Below are positions 14,669 to 21,342 of a stretch of 21,342 nucleotides of DNA, piece by piece. The position numbers and the translations under genes were made by a program. Each line of letters begins with the position of its first letter. The stretch's first letter is position 1. Below the pieces are notes generated by a model, which was given only the letters and a program-made list of their open reading frames with translations, did no database searches and was not told where the DNA came from. Source of the DNA: UBA4416 sp044353195 (lineage in GTDB: Bacteria > Bacteroidota > Bacteroidia > B-17B0 > Aurantibacillaceae); NCBI GenBank assembly GCA_044353195.1, contig JBILCJ010000015.1, positions 1 to 21,342 on the forward strand, given 5' to 3'.

Positions 14669-14721
14669 TTTTATTTTAATATACTAACCTAATAAACTCT
14701 TTAACTTTCAAAACTTACTAT

Positions 14722-15507
14722 ATGGATCCTCGATTAATTGCTTTTGAAAGGTTGCTAAACATCATGGACGATTTGCGTGCTCAATGCCCGTGGGACCAAA
14801 AACAAACTTTTGAAAGCTTAAGACATCTAACCATTGAGGAAACGTATGAGTTAAGTGATGCTATTTTAAAAGGTGATAAAAATGAAATAAAAAAAGAGAT
14901 TGGTGATATTTTATTACACTTAGTTTTTTATTCAAAATTAGGAAGTGAAACAAATGATTTTAATATCACAGACGTTATAAATTCATTATGTGAAAAGATG
15001 ATTTTTCGTCATCCGCATATTTATGGCGATGTAAAGGTTGAAAATTCAGAAGAGGTTATTCAAAATTGGGAAAAATTAAAACAAAAAGAAGGAAATAAAG
15101 GAGCCCTATCCGGTGTGCCAAATAGCATGCCTTCTCTGCTAAAGGCATTGCGTATTCAAGATAAAGCAAGAGCGATAGGTTTTGATTGGGATGAACCAAA
15201 ACAGGTGTGGGAAAAAGTTCAAGAAGAATTAAATGAATTACAGGTTGAGGTAAATACAAAAGATTCAGTTACTGATAATACTACAAAAATAGAAAATGAA
15301 TTTGGTGATGTTTTTTTTGCTTTAATTAATTATGCGCGATTCTTAAAAGTTAATCCAGAGGATGCTTTAGAGAAAACAAATAAAAAATTTATTTCACGCT
15401 TTAATTATATGGAACAAAAAATTTTAGCTCAAGGAAAAGCTTTAGCTGATTGTAGTTTAACAGAAATGGATATATTTTGGAATGAAGCAAAAAAATTAGA
15501 GAAATAA
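14722..15507 (+). CDS. mazG: Nucleoside triphosphate pyrophosphohydrolase MazG
   Basis: This 261-residue protein has two MazG domains, the full-length housekeeping form. The first domain has LRAQCPWDQKQTFESL (18-33), then the metal-binding E39-E40-x-x-E43 and E59-x-x-D62 pattern (EETYE and EIGD). The second domain has EELNELQVE, then ENEFGDVFFALINYARF and the closing KFISRFNYME. It hydrolyses NTPs to NMP plus pyrophosphate, a house-cleaning activity also linked to (p)ppGpp control in other bacteria. It lies 53 nt after kmo and 4 nt before the DUF6913-like gene, so it probably heads a mazG-DUF6913-dapA operon. The ATG at 14722 gives the standard MDPRLIAFERLL start. Confidence 0.95.
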   Translation: MDPRLIAFERLLNIMDDLRAQCPWDQKQTFESLRHLTIEETYELSDAILKGDKNEIKKEIGDILLHLVFYSKLGSETNDFNITDVINSLCEKMIFRHPHIYGDVKVENSEEVIQNWEKLKQKEGNKGALSGVPNSMPSLLKALRIQDKARAIGFDWDEPKQVWEKVQEELNELQVEVNTKDSVTDNTTKIENEFGDVFFALINYARFLKVNPEDALEKTNKKFISRFNYMEQKILAQGKALADCSLTEMDIFWNEAKKLEK

Positions 15508-15511
15508 AAAC

Positions 15512-16024
15512 ATGTCTTTAATCAATACAATATCATCTTATTTACTGTCTCAAAAAGAGAGTCCTGAAACTGTGAAACAATTTTTTTCATGGATTCAACT
15601 CAATAAGATATTAATTATTTGTTACGACTATCAGTTGGATGAATTAACCGATTTTCTTAAAGCTTGTAAAATTGATAACATTTCAGTTTACGTGGCAATA
15701 ATTTATAAAGGCAAAATAGAGCAGGCTCCAAGTCCAAATTTTAAGCACACGATTGTTGATCAAAAACAATTTTCGTTTTTTAATATTCCAACCCCATTTA
15801 TTTTAAAAAATTTAAACACTAAATCATTTGACTTACTCATCAATTTAGGAAACAATAATCAAATGAAATCTTTAGCATTAAGTAAACTAGTGTATGCTAA
15901 ATGTAAAATTTCAAATTTTCAAAATCCTATTTTTGATATTATAATTCATACAGACCAATTAACCAAACGTGCAGAATACCTCAAACAAGTCATTGTATAT
16001 TTAAACATGATAAAAACAGTATAA
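15512..16024 (+). CDS. DUF6913-like conserved protein
   Basis: This 170-residue soluble protein has no signal peptide, no transmembrane helix and no catalytic motif that I can see. The segment DLLINLGNNNQMKSLALSKLV (about 112-132; first part only is diagnostic) and FDIIIHT further on resemble DUF6913, a Bacteroidota family that I recall lying immediately upstream of dapA. Two short alpha/beta units can be seen: residues 29-41 (LNKILIICYDYQL) and 54-66. The gene is 4 nt after mazG and 4 nt before dapA, clearly within one operon. Function is unknown. The assignment rests on weak sequence resemblance plus the conserved position. Confidence 0.7.
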   Translation: MSLINTISSYLLSQKESPETVKQFFSWIQLNKILIICYDYQLDELTDFLKACKIDNISVYVAIIYKGKIEQAPSPNFKHTIVDQKQFSFFNIPTPFILKNLNTKSFDLLINLGNNNQMKSLALSKLVYAKCKISNFQNPIFDIIIHTDQLTKRAEYLKQVIVYLNMIKTV

Positions 16025-16028
16025 AACC

Positions 16029-16907
16029 ATGGAGCAAGCAATTAATTTTACAGGAACCGGTGTTGCAATAGTGACGCCTTTTACAAATAAAGGAGCAGTT
16101 GATTTTACTGCATTAACTAAATTAGTTGATCATATTATTAAAGGTAGAGTTGAATACATTGTTGTATTAGGAACAACTGGAGAAACAGCTACTTTATCAA
16201 AAGAAGAAAAACAACAAGTTATTACACATATTGTAAAAGCTACAAAAAAAAGAGTTCCATTAGTATTAGGTGTTGGTGGAAATAATACAGTTGAAATTGT
16301 TGAGCAGTTAAAAAAAGATGATTTATCAGCTTTTGAAGCGATACTATCGGTTTCGCCTTATTACAATAAACCATCGCAAGAAGGAATTTATCAGCATTAT
16401 AAAGCTATTGCAAAAGCTAGTCCATTACCAATTATTTTATATAATGTACCTGGCAGAACAGGTTCTAATATTGCATGGGATACGACGATTCGTTTAGCTA
16501 ATGAATTTAAAAATATTGTTGCAATTAAAGAAGCGAGTGGAAATATAGAACAGTGTATGAAAATTATCAAACACCGTCCTGATAATTTTTTAATTATAAG
16601 TGGTGATGACAACTTAACGCTTCCATTGATTGCAAGCGGTGCAGATGGTGTTATATCGGTTGTTGCTAATGCATACCCTCAAGATTATAGTGATATGGTG
16701 CGTCATGCATTAGTGCATGATTTTAAAACAGCACAAAAGTTGCATTATAAATTAATGGAAATAACGGAGCAACTATTTGCTGATGGTAATCCTGGTGGAG
16801 TAAAAGTTGTTTTAGCGAAAAAGAAAATAACACAAACCTATGTTCGTTTACCTTTAGTGGAACCAAATGACAAAGTTAAAGCAACGTTGAAAAAAATAGC
16901 GTATTAA
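16029..16907 (+). CDS. dapA: 4-hydroxy-tetrahydrodipicolinate synthase
   Basis: This 292-residue TIM-barrel class I aldolase has the family's exact length. GTTGETATL (48-56) is the pyruvate-carboxylate loop with the catalytic threonine. SPYYNKPSQEG (109-119) carries the tyrosine of the relay. YNVPGRTG (138-145) has Tyr138, and IKEASG (166-171) has Lys167, which forms the Schiff base with pyruvate. It condenses pyruvate with aspartate semialdehyde, the first committed step to diaminopimelate and lysine and so to peptidoglycan. It is the third gene of the mazG-DUF6913-dapA run, starting 4 nt after its neighbour. Downstream lies a structured-RNA candidate rather than a simple terminator. Confidence 0.96.
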   Translation: MEQAINFTGTGVAIVTPFTNKGAVDFTALTKLVDHIIKGRVEYIVVLGTTGETATLSKEEKQQVITHIVKATKKRVPLVLGVGGNNTVEIVEQLKKDDLSAFEAILSVSPYYNKPSQEGIYQHYKAIAKASPLPIILYNVPGRTGSNIAWDTTIRLANEFKNIVAIKEASGNIEQCMKIIKHRPDNFLIISGDDNLTLPLIASGADGVISVVANAYPQDYSDMVRHALVHDFKTAQKLHYKLMEITEQLFADGNPGGVKVVLAKKKITQTYVRLPLVEPNDKVKATLKKIAY

Positions 16908-16922
16908 TAAAACAACTTAATA

Positions 16923-17005
16923 GCGTTAAGGATTGTAACGGAAATCCTTTTGCCTGTCTCTTGCAAAAGATTGCAGTGAAAAGCCTGACCCACAGGGAAA
17001 CGCCC
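16923..17005 (+). ncRNA. Structured intergenic RNA candidate, possibly Flavo-1-like
   Basis: The 83-nt element is 48% G+C by count, against about one third around it. A closing stem GCGTT (16923-16927) / AACGC (16999-17003) encloses three hairpins. The first is AAGGATT / AATCCTT (16928-16934 with 16943-16949, 8-nt loop). The second is TTTTGC / GCAAAA (16948-16953 with 16963-16968), extendable by one C-G pair at the expense of the first. The third is CCTG / CAGG (16984-16987 with 16993-16996). GATTGTAACGGAAATCC and GATTGCAGTGAAAAGCC form an imperfect internal repeat. This resembles a recurrent Bacteroidota intergenic motif; Flavo-1 RNA is the name I would test first, from memory only. The plus strand is assumed. 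It follows dapA by 15 nt and precedes the peptidase ATG by 29 nt, so a 3' UTR, a 5' leader or a free RNA are all possible. Confidence 0.55.
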
Positions 17006-17034
17006 AATAAATTATTTTAAAACACTGAACCATA

Positions 17035-17949
17035 ATGAATTTATCTCTTTTAAAAACAATGTGTGCAATTCATTCGCCAAGTGGGAATGAAGTAGCTATG
17101 AAAGATTTTTTATTGAACTATATTAAATCAGAACAAAAAAAATGGAAACATAAACCAAAAATCATTCATGGTAAAGGATTTCAGGATAATATTATGTTAG
17201 TATTCGGGAAACCACGCACAGCCATTTTTGCGCATACAGATAGCATTGGTTTTACTGTTCGTTACGGTAAGCAATTAGTAAAAATTGGCGGACCACAAAT
17301 CATAAAAGGTATTGAATTAGTGGGTAGTGATGACAAGGGAAAATGCGAAGCAACCTTAACTGTTGTAAAAGATAGATTAGAATATAAGGCTAAACGAAAT
17401 TTTGAAACGGGTACTGAATTAGTGTTTAAAGCTAAATGGAGAGAAGATAAAGACTATGTACAATGTTGCTACATGGATAATCGTTTAGGTTGTTTTAGTG
17501 CTTTGAAAGTAGCTGAAACTTTAAAAGATGGGGTAATTGTTTTTAGTACTTGGGAAGAGCATGGTGGAGGAAGCGTTTCTTATTTACAGAAATATTTAGC
17601 AGATAATTATAAACTATCACAAGCATTAATTAGTGATATTTCGTGGATTTCGGATGGCGTATTACCTGCCAAAGGACCAGTTATTAGTATGCGTGATAGT
17701 ATGATACCTCGTCGTAGTTATGTTAACAGAATTATTGATATTGCAAAAAAACACAAGCTTCCTTTTCAATTAGAAGTGGAAGGATCGGGTGGGAGTGATG
17801 CGAAAGAATTACAAATGGCTGAAAACGTTTGGGATTGGTGCTTTGTAGGTGCTGCTGAACAATATGTTCATACACCAGATGAAAAGGTTCACAAAAAAGA
17901 CATTGAAGGTATGATAGAGCTTTATAAAGCTTTAATGAAAGATTTGTAA
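17035..17949 (+). CDS. M42-like metallo-aminopeptidase
   Basis: The protein has 304 residues of the M42/M20 (MH clan) di-zinc peptidase fold. Metal ligands can be placed as His67 and Asp69 (AHTDSIG), Asp148 (MDNRLGC, bridging), Glu174/Glu175 (TWEEHGGGS, catalytic base and ligand), Asp201 (SDISWIS) and His279 (YVHTPDE). M42 enzymes normally read AHMDEIG, DDRxG and QEEVG at the first three positions, so this is a divergent branch, but no metal ligand is missing. It would remove N-terminal residues from short peptides in the cytoplasm. The ATG at 17035 gives the typical MNLSLLKTMCAIHSPSGNE start, in which the substrate/active-site loop SPSGNE is intact. The structured-RNA candidate ends 29 nt upstream. 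Confidence 0.82.
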   Translation: MNLSLLKTMCAIHSPSGNEVAMKDFLLNYIKSEQKKWKHKPKIIHGKGFQDNIMLVFGKPRTAIFAHTDSIGFTVRYGKQLVKIGGPQIIKGIELVGSDDKGKCEATLTVVKDRLEYKAKRNFETGTELVFKAKWREDKDYVQCCYMDNRLGCFSALKVAETLKDGVIVFSTWEEHGGGSVSYLQKYLADNYKLSQALISDISWISDGVLPAKGPVISMRDSMIPRRSYVNRIIDIAKKHKLPFQLEVEGSGGSDAKELQMAENVWDWCFVGAAEQYVHTPDEKVHKKDIEGMIELYKALMKDL

Positions 17950-17970
17950 AATTTATTCAAACGTAACACT

Positions 17971-18624
17971 ATGAATTCTGAGGTTAATTCTTTTTTTAGT
18001 GAAGCCAAAAAATGGCAAAAAGAAATAGTCGCATTAAGAACGATTATTCTTGATTGTGGTCTTAATGAAGTTTTAAAATGGCGATTCCCTTGTTACATAT
18101 ATAAGAACAATAATATTGTTTTGATTCATGTATTTAAAGATTATTGCGCGCTTTTATTTTTTAAGGGTGCATTATTGCAAGATGCAGATGGTGTTTTACT
18201 TCAACCAACAGAAAACACACAATCGAGTAGGCAAATACGATTTACAACTTTGAAAGAAATTAGAGAGATGGAATCTATTTTAAAAACATATATTTTTGAA
18301 GCGATTGAAGTAGAAAAATTAGGATTAAAAGTAGAATTGAAAAAAACGAAAGACTATTCTGTACCTGAAGAGTTCCAAATTCAATTGAATAAAAATAGTA
18401 AGTTAAAAAAAGCATTTGAATCGTTAACGCCCGGTAGACAAAGAGCTTATCTACTTTATTTTTCTGCGCCAAAGCAATCAAAAACTATTGTATCTAGGAT
18501 AGAGGTTTACACACAACGAATTTTAAATGGAAAAGGATTAACTGATTGTGTGTGTGGATTATCAAAGAGAATGCCTTCTTGTGATGGTTCTCATAAATTA
18601 TTAGCCAGTAAACAATTTAAATAA
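17971..18624 (+). CDS. DUF1801 / YdeI-like protein with C-terminal CDGSH iron-sulfur motif
   Basis: This 217-residue protein is modular. Residues about 14-115 look like the DUF1801 (YdhG/Fra-like) fold, with LKWRFPCYIYKNNNIV and a central YCALLFFKGALL. Residues about 138-190 match the YdeI/OmpD-associated (DUF1905-type) helical region, LKKAFESLTPGRQRAYLLYF. The tail, CVCGLSKRMPSCDGSH, fits the CDGSH pattern C-x-C-x2-S-x3-P-x-C-D-G-S-H exactly (Cys193, Cys195, Cys204, His208), which binds a 2Fe-2S cluster with three Cys and one His. The role of YdeI proteins is not established; a redox or iron-related role is inferred from the tail. It lies 21 nt after the peptidase gene and may be co-transcribed. 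Its stop is 12 nt from the convergent bioD stop. Confidence 0.82.
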   Translation: MNSEVNSFFSEAKKWQKEIVALRTIILDCGLNEVLKWRFPCYIYKNNNIVLIHVFKDYCALLFFKGALLQDADGVLLQPTENTQSSRQIRFTTLKEIREMESILKTYIFEAIEVEKLGLKVELKKTKDYSVPEEFQIQLNKNSKLKKAFESLTPGRQRAYLLYFSAPKQSKTIVSRIEVYTQRILNGKGLTDCVCGLSKRMPSCDGSHKLLASKQFK

Positions 18625-18636
18625 TTTGTTGAAAGA

Positions 18637-19248
18637 TTAAAATTTACCTCGTAGTGTTTCTGCAATGAGTTGTATGTTGTCTTTTGTTAATTTTTCTATA
18701 GTAGGAATTTCAATACATGGTAAATCTTTGTGATAATTTGTAATAGCTGATTTTACTTCAGTTTCAAAAGAACCATTAAATACTAAGGCGTTTATTTTAT
18801 AGTGATGTCTTAATAAATAATCAATTGATAATAATGAATGATTAATACAACCTAAATAATTTGATATCACTAAAATAATTTCACACTCAATTTTTTTTGC
18901 AATGTCTATTACATAATGAGTTTCATTGATGGGAACAAAAATTCCACCAGCACCTTCAATGATTAAATCTTGAGTTGTTGTCGGTAAAAGTATTTTATCT
19001 AATTCAATTTCTATATCATCTATTTTGGCAGCAAAGTGCGGAGAAAGTGGCTGTTTTAATAAATATGATTCAGGATGAATATAAGTTTTTGAATTACTAA
19101 TTAAATCACGTATGGTTTCAGAATCTTTACCTTCTATGGTTCCACTTTGAATGGGTTTCCAATAATCGGCTTGTAATGCTTCTGTTAATATGGCAGAAAC
19201 GATAGTTTTGCCAACATTAGTTCCTATTCCTGTTATAAAATAATTCAT
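18637..19248 (-). CDS. bioD: Dethiobiotin synthetase
   Basis: This 203-residue P-loop enzyme is of normal to slightly short length. The ATP-binding loop is GIGTNVGKT (7-15), Lys31 in WKPIQSG binds substrate, and EGAGGIFVP (98-106) is the second conserved active-site loop. It closes the ureido ring of dethiobiotin from diaminopelargonate, CO2 and ATP, the penultimate step of biotin synthesis. Its ATG overlaps the glycosyltransferase stop (ATGA), so it is translationally coupled to a glycan gene rather than to bioA/F/B, none of which is in the window. It ends the minus-strand run and converges with the YdeI-like gene. Confidence 0.93.
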   Translation of the reverse strand: MNYFITGIGTNVGKTIVSAILTEALQADYWKPIQSGTIEGKDSETIRDLISNSKTYIHPESYLLKQPLSPHFAAKIDDIEIELDKILLPTTTQDLIIEGAGGIFVPINETHYVIDIAKKIECEIILVISNYLGCINHSLLSIDYLLRHHYKINALVFNGSFETEVKSAITNYHKDLPCIEIPTIEKLTKDNIQLIAETLRGKF

Positions 19249-20390
19249 GAGTTAAATAAATTAATGTATTGTTTTTTGATTTCTTCTCTATTTAACTTTG
19301 AGTTGATATATGATACACAATCTTTTGTAATTGGATTAAATTCAGATTGATTTAAACTACCTAATTTTTCAATGGCATTCACAAACTTTTGTTTGTCTGT
19401 TAATGAAATATCAAAACCAACGGCATCATTTTCTAAATTTCGCCATGGCGTTTGGTCTGATATAACAACCGGTCTACCATGTTGTAATGTTTCTACAATT
19501 ATATGTCCAAAGTTTTCGTTTTGTGTAGGTAAAAATAAGGCGTGGTATTTGCTAATCGTATCACCAATTTCATTTGGTTTCGCAATCCCTTTGTAATTAA
19601 ATAGAATATTATTGGGTAATGTTTTCGCTTTTTCTAAGCATGTTTCCCAATACATCCTATCTTCTATTGGACCAAAAATATCAAACGTTACGTTTAATGT
19701 TTTTATTTCTTTTAAAATGTCAATGGCATAATTTATGTTTTTAATAGGAGATATTCTTGAAATTGAAAATAAGTTTAGTTCATTCACTTTCTTTTCGACT
19801 GGATTTGAATCGATTGCACTATGAGGTAAATTAGAAGCCTCTTTAATTATTACATGACTTCCCATTTTTAATTTTATTTCACTCGCTTCTTGTTTTGTAG
19901 TGGCTTGAAAGCAAATTGTGTTGAATAATCCAAAGAACTTGGCGTAAATAAAAAATAATTTTTTTTTCAATGGCTTTATTGCCAAAGCACCATTGCTGAA
20001 CATACCACGAGGAGCTAAAACAATGTTTGAATTTATTTTATGTTTCGCTTTCCATTTTAGGACATTGATGGTGAAATGTTTTGAAAATAAACTATTTAAA
20101 TAAATAGCATCATGAGGTGTATTTTTTATTAAAGCTAATAGAAATGATTCATTTAAATTTTCAGGACTTAGATAAAAAACAGTTCTGTTTTCAAAGTTAG
20201 TCCATTCATTTGATTTTATATTTTCGTAAGGTTTGTTTGATTTAAAATCTCTATCTGTTGTAATAATTTTGAAATTAAACTCATCACTTAATTCCTGCGT
20301 TAGATTTGCAATGGATTGTATTGGTCCACCAGCAAGGTAACCAGGCAAAAACCAGTCGCATAGTATAAGTATGTCTTTTTTAGCAGTCAA
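19245..20390 (-). CDS. GT4-type glycosyltransferase
   Basis: This 381-residue protein has the GT-B fold of two Rossmann domains. The N-terminal DILILCDWFLPGYLAGGP (6-23) is the usual donor/acceptor entry loop with a GG turn. The C-terminal domain has LFSISRISPIKNI (208-219) and TFDIFGP. The E-x7-E motif E292-NFGHIIV-E300, within TQNENFGHIIVETLQHG, contacts the nucleotide sugar. It would add a sugar to a surface polysaccharide or lipid-linked glycan at the cytoplasmic face of the membrane; donor and acceptor are unknown. The start is a TTG at 20390, which overlaps the asparagine-synthase 3' end by 11 nt; no ATG is available at the N-terminus. Its stop overlaps the bioD start. Confidence 0.87.
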   Translation of the reverse strand: MTAKKDILILCDWFLPGYLAGGPIQSIANLTQELSDEFNFKIITTDRDFKSNKPYENIKSNEWTNFENRTVFYLSPENLNESFLLALIKNTPHDAIYLNSLFSKHFTINVLKWKAKHKINSNIVLAPRGMFSNGALAIKPLKKKLFFIYAKFFGLFNTICFQATTKQEASEIKLKMGSHVIIKEASNLPHSAIDSNPVEKKVNELNLFSISRISPIKNINYAIDILKEIKTLNVTFDIFGPIEDRMYWETCLEKAKTLPNNILFNYKGIAKPNEIGDTISKYHALFLPTQNENFGHIIVETLQHGRPVVISDQTPWRNLENDAVGFDISLTDKQKFVNAIEKLGSLNQSEFNPITKDCVSYINSKLNREEIKKQYINLFNS

Positions 20391-21342
20391 TGTGGTTTGT
20401 TTTTATCCAATGGTTTAATACAACTAAATGCCAAATTCTGCTCCAAGTTATCTTTGGATCATTTTTCAAGAACCGATTCCAAATTAATAAAACAGTTTCT
20501 CTGTTTACAAAACTCAGTTTAGAAAGTTGGGCTATATTTTCTTCGCAAAATTCTTTCAACTCATTTTTCAACCAATCTTTCCAAGGTAAAACAAACCCCA
20601 TTTTTTCTCGATTCACAATTTCTGCTGGTAATAAATCTCCAAGCGAATCAACTAATAATTTTTTTGGTGTGTGAGGAAATTTATCAGTGTCATTTATACC
20701 TAAAACAAACTCAACTAATTTATAATCTAAAAAAGGAACCCTCACTTCTAATGGAACAGCCATACTCATTTGATCAGCATCACGCAGTAATACGTTTTGC
20801 ATGTATGTTTTTATTTCAAATAAAGAAACTCTGCTAAGTTTGTGTTTACTATCAGTTTCACAATTTTTTATAACGTTTTGTATAAAGGCATTATCGTTAT
20901 AAGATTTCTTTAGCAATGATTTATAATCAACTTGATTAAATAGTTTTCGATTTATAGGGTAGGCATTGAAACCATTAATTAAATCTAAGTTTAATATTTC
21001 AGAAGTTTTATCACCTTGAATAGATTTTTTATTAGCTGCTAATAATTTGCCCACTATACCTTTAGCTGGAATAATATTGAGCCATGCTTTTTTTTCTAAA
21101 TCAAGGTATCTTTTAAAAATATCATAGCCTGCAAATAATTCGTCTCCTCCTAAACCTGATAATGCCATTGTAATTCCTGCATTCTTAGTTGCTTTTGAAA
21201 CAATGTAAGTGTTGGCTCCATCTCCACTTGGATGGTCAATGGCATTTAATGCTTCCGGTAATTGAGATAAAAAATCATCTGGTGTTAATGTGATATTATG
21301 ATGTTGTGTATTAAATTTTTTAGCAATTAATTGTGCGTATTT
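20380..21342 (-). CDS. Asparagine synthase (glutamine-hydrolysing) family, C-terminal part (runs off window)
   Basis: The 320 visible residues are the C-terminal synthetase domain; the frame stays open to the right edge, so the Met at 21168 is internal and not a start. The segment KYAQLIAKKFNTQHH, then DHPSGDGANTYIVS, then SGLGGDELFAGYD is the standard order of the ATP-pyrophosphatase domain. LLRDADQMSMAVPLEVRVPFLD (landmark) and MGFVLPWKDW follow. The PP-loop SGGLDS and the N-terminal glutamine-amidotransferase domain must lie outside the window. Such proteins make asparagine in general metabolism or, when next to glycosyltransferases as here, act in polysaccharide loci as amide-transfer or sugar-modifying enzymes. 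Overlap with the GT gene supports the second reading, as inference. I therefore give no gene symbol. Confidence 0.88.
   Translation of the reverse strand, partial: KYAQLIAKKFNTQHHNITLTPDDFLSQLPEALNAIDHPSGDGANTYIVSKATKNAGITMALSGLGGDELFAGYDIFKRYLDLEKKAWLNIIPAKGIVGKLLAANKKSIQGDKTSEILNLDLINGFNAYPINRKLFNQVDYKSLLKKSYNDNAFIQNVIKNCETDSKHKLSRVSLFEIKTYMQNVLLRDADQMSMAVPLEVRVPFLDYKLVEFVLGINDTDKFPHTPKKLLVDSLGDLLPAEIVNREKMGFVLPWKDWLKNELKEFCEENIAQLSKLSFVNRETVLLIWNRFLKNDPKITWSRIWHLVVLNHWIKTNHIDC

Noticed and set aside
20390..20674. 94-codon plus-strand open frame
   Set aside because: It is antisense to the asparagine synthase gene, which has clear motifs, and its product is low-complexity Phe/Ser/Asn-rich, typical of a shadow frame.
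20380..21168. Treating the Met at 21168 as the start of a short asparagine-synthase gene
   Set aside because: The frame continues open to the window edge with family-typical residues before SGLGGDELF, so the gene is cut by the window and is not a short one.
1..21342. CRISPR arrays, IS elements, toxin-antitoxin pairs or defence islands
   Set aside because: I read through both strands for spaced direct repeats, terminal inverted repeats with transposases, and defence-family motifs, and saw none.

Overview
The window is about 21 kb of AT-rich DNA (roughly one third G+C by eye). It looks like an ordinary chromosomal segment of a Bacteroidota bacterium (Bacteroidia, Flavobacteriales or Chitinophagales-like). 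The main evidence is perfect matches to the Bacteroidota -7 promoter element TAnnTTTG in front of several genes, a near absence of Shine-Dalgarno sequences, and lineage-typical families: a DUF6089-like outer-membrane barrel, a DUF6913-like protein next to dapA, the aroQ/xerD divergent pair, and a YdeI protein with a CDGSH tail. I found no insertion sequence, phage gene, CRISPR array, rRNA or tRNA.

Layout. 1-163 is the 5' end of rimO (minus), followed by a small four-helix membrane protein (plus) and a convergent outer-membrane barrel protein (minus). 1664-4995 holds a FabK/nitronate monooxygenase-type flavoprotein, aroQ (minus), xerD and a fatty-acid desaturase. 5114-7889 is a tolC plus periplasmic-adaptor efflux operon, followed closely by tsaB and a diacylglycerol-kinase-like lipid kinase. 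On the minus strand, 9463-13155 carries an orphan MacB/LolD-type ABC ATPase, a CAT-family amino-acid permease and tilS. On the plus strand, 13319-18624 carries kynurenine 3-monooxygenase, mazG, a DUF6913-like gene, dapA, an M42-like peptidase and a DUF1801/YdeI/CDGSH fusion. The right end (18637-21342, minus) is a tightly overlapping run: an asparagine synthase (cut by the window edge), a GT4 glycosyltransferase and bioD. Its first two genes look like the end of a surface-polysaccharide locus.

Functional themes. These are housekeeping tRNA, ribosome and nucleotide functions (rimO, tsaB, tilS, mazG), amino-acid and cofactor biosynthesis (aroQ, dapA, bioD), envelope and lipid functions (desaturase, lipid kinase, TolC/adaptor, barrel protein) and chromosome-dimer resolution (xerD).

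Most notable signals. (1) An 83-nt, 48% G+C, multi-hairpin intergenic element at 16923-17005 between dapA and the peptidase is a strong structured-RNA candidate, possibly of the Bacteroidota Flavo-1 type. (2) TAnnTTTG boxes lie only 3-6 nt before the start codons of four genes, implying leaderless transcripts. They also show that several apparent TTG starts are really the last bases of the promoter. (3) The YdeI-CDGSH domain fusion, and an export system whose TolC/adaptor genes are separated from an orphan ATPase. I see no convincing novel multi-gene system; the coding content is mostly recognisable housekeeping.
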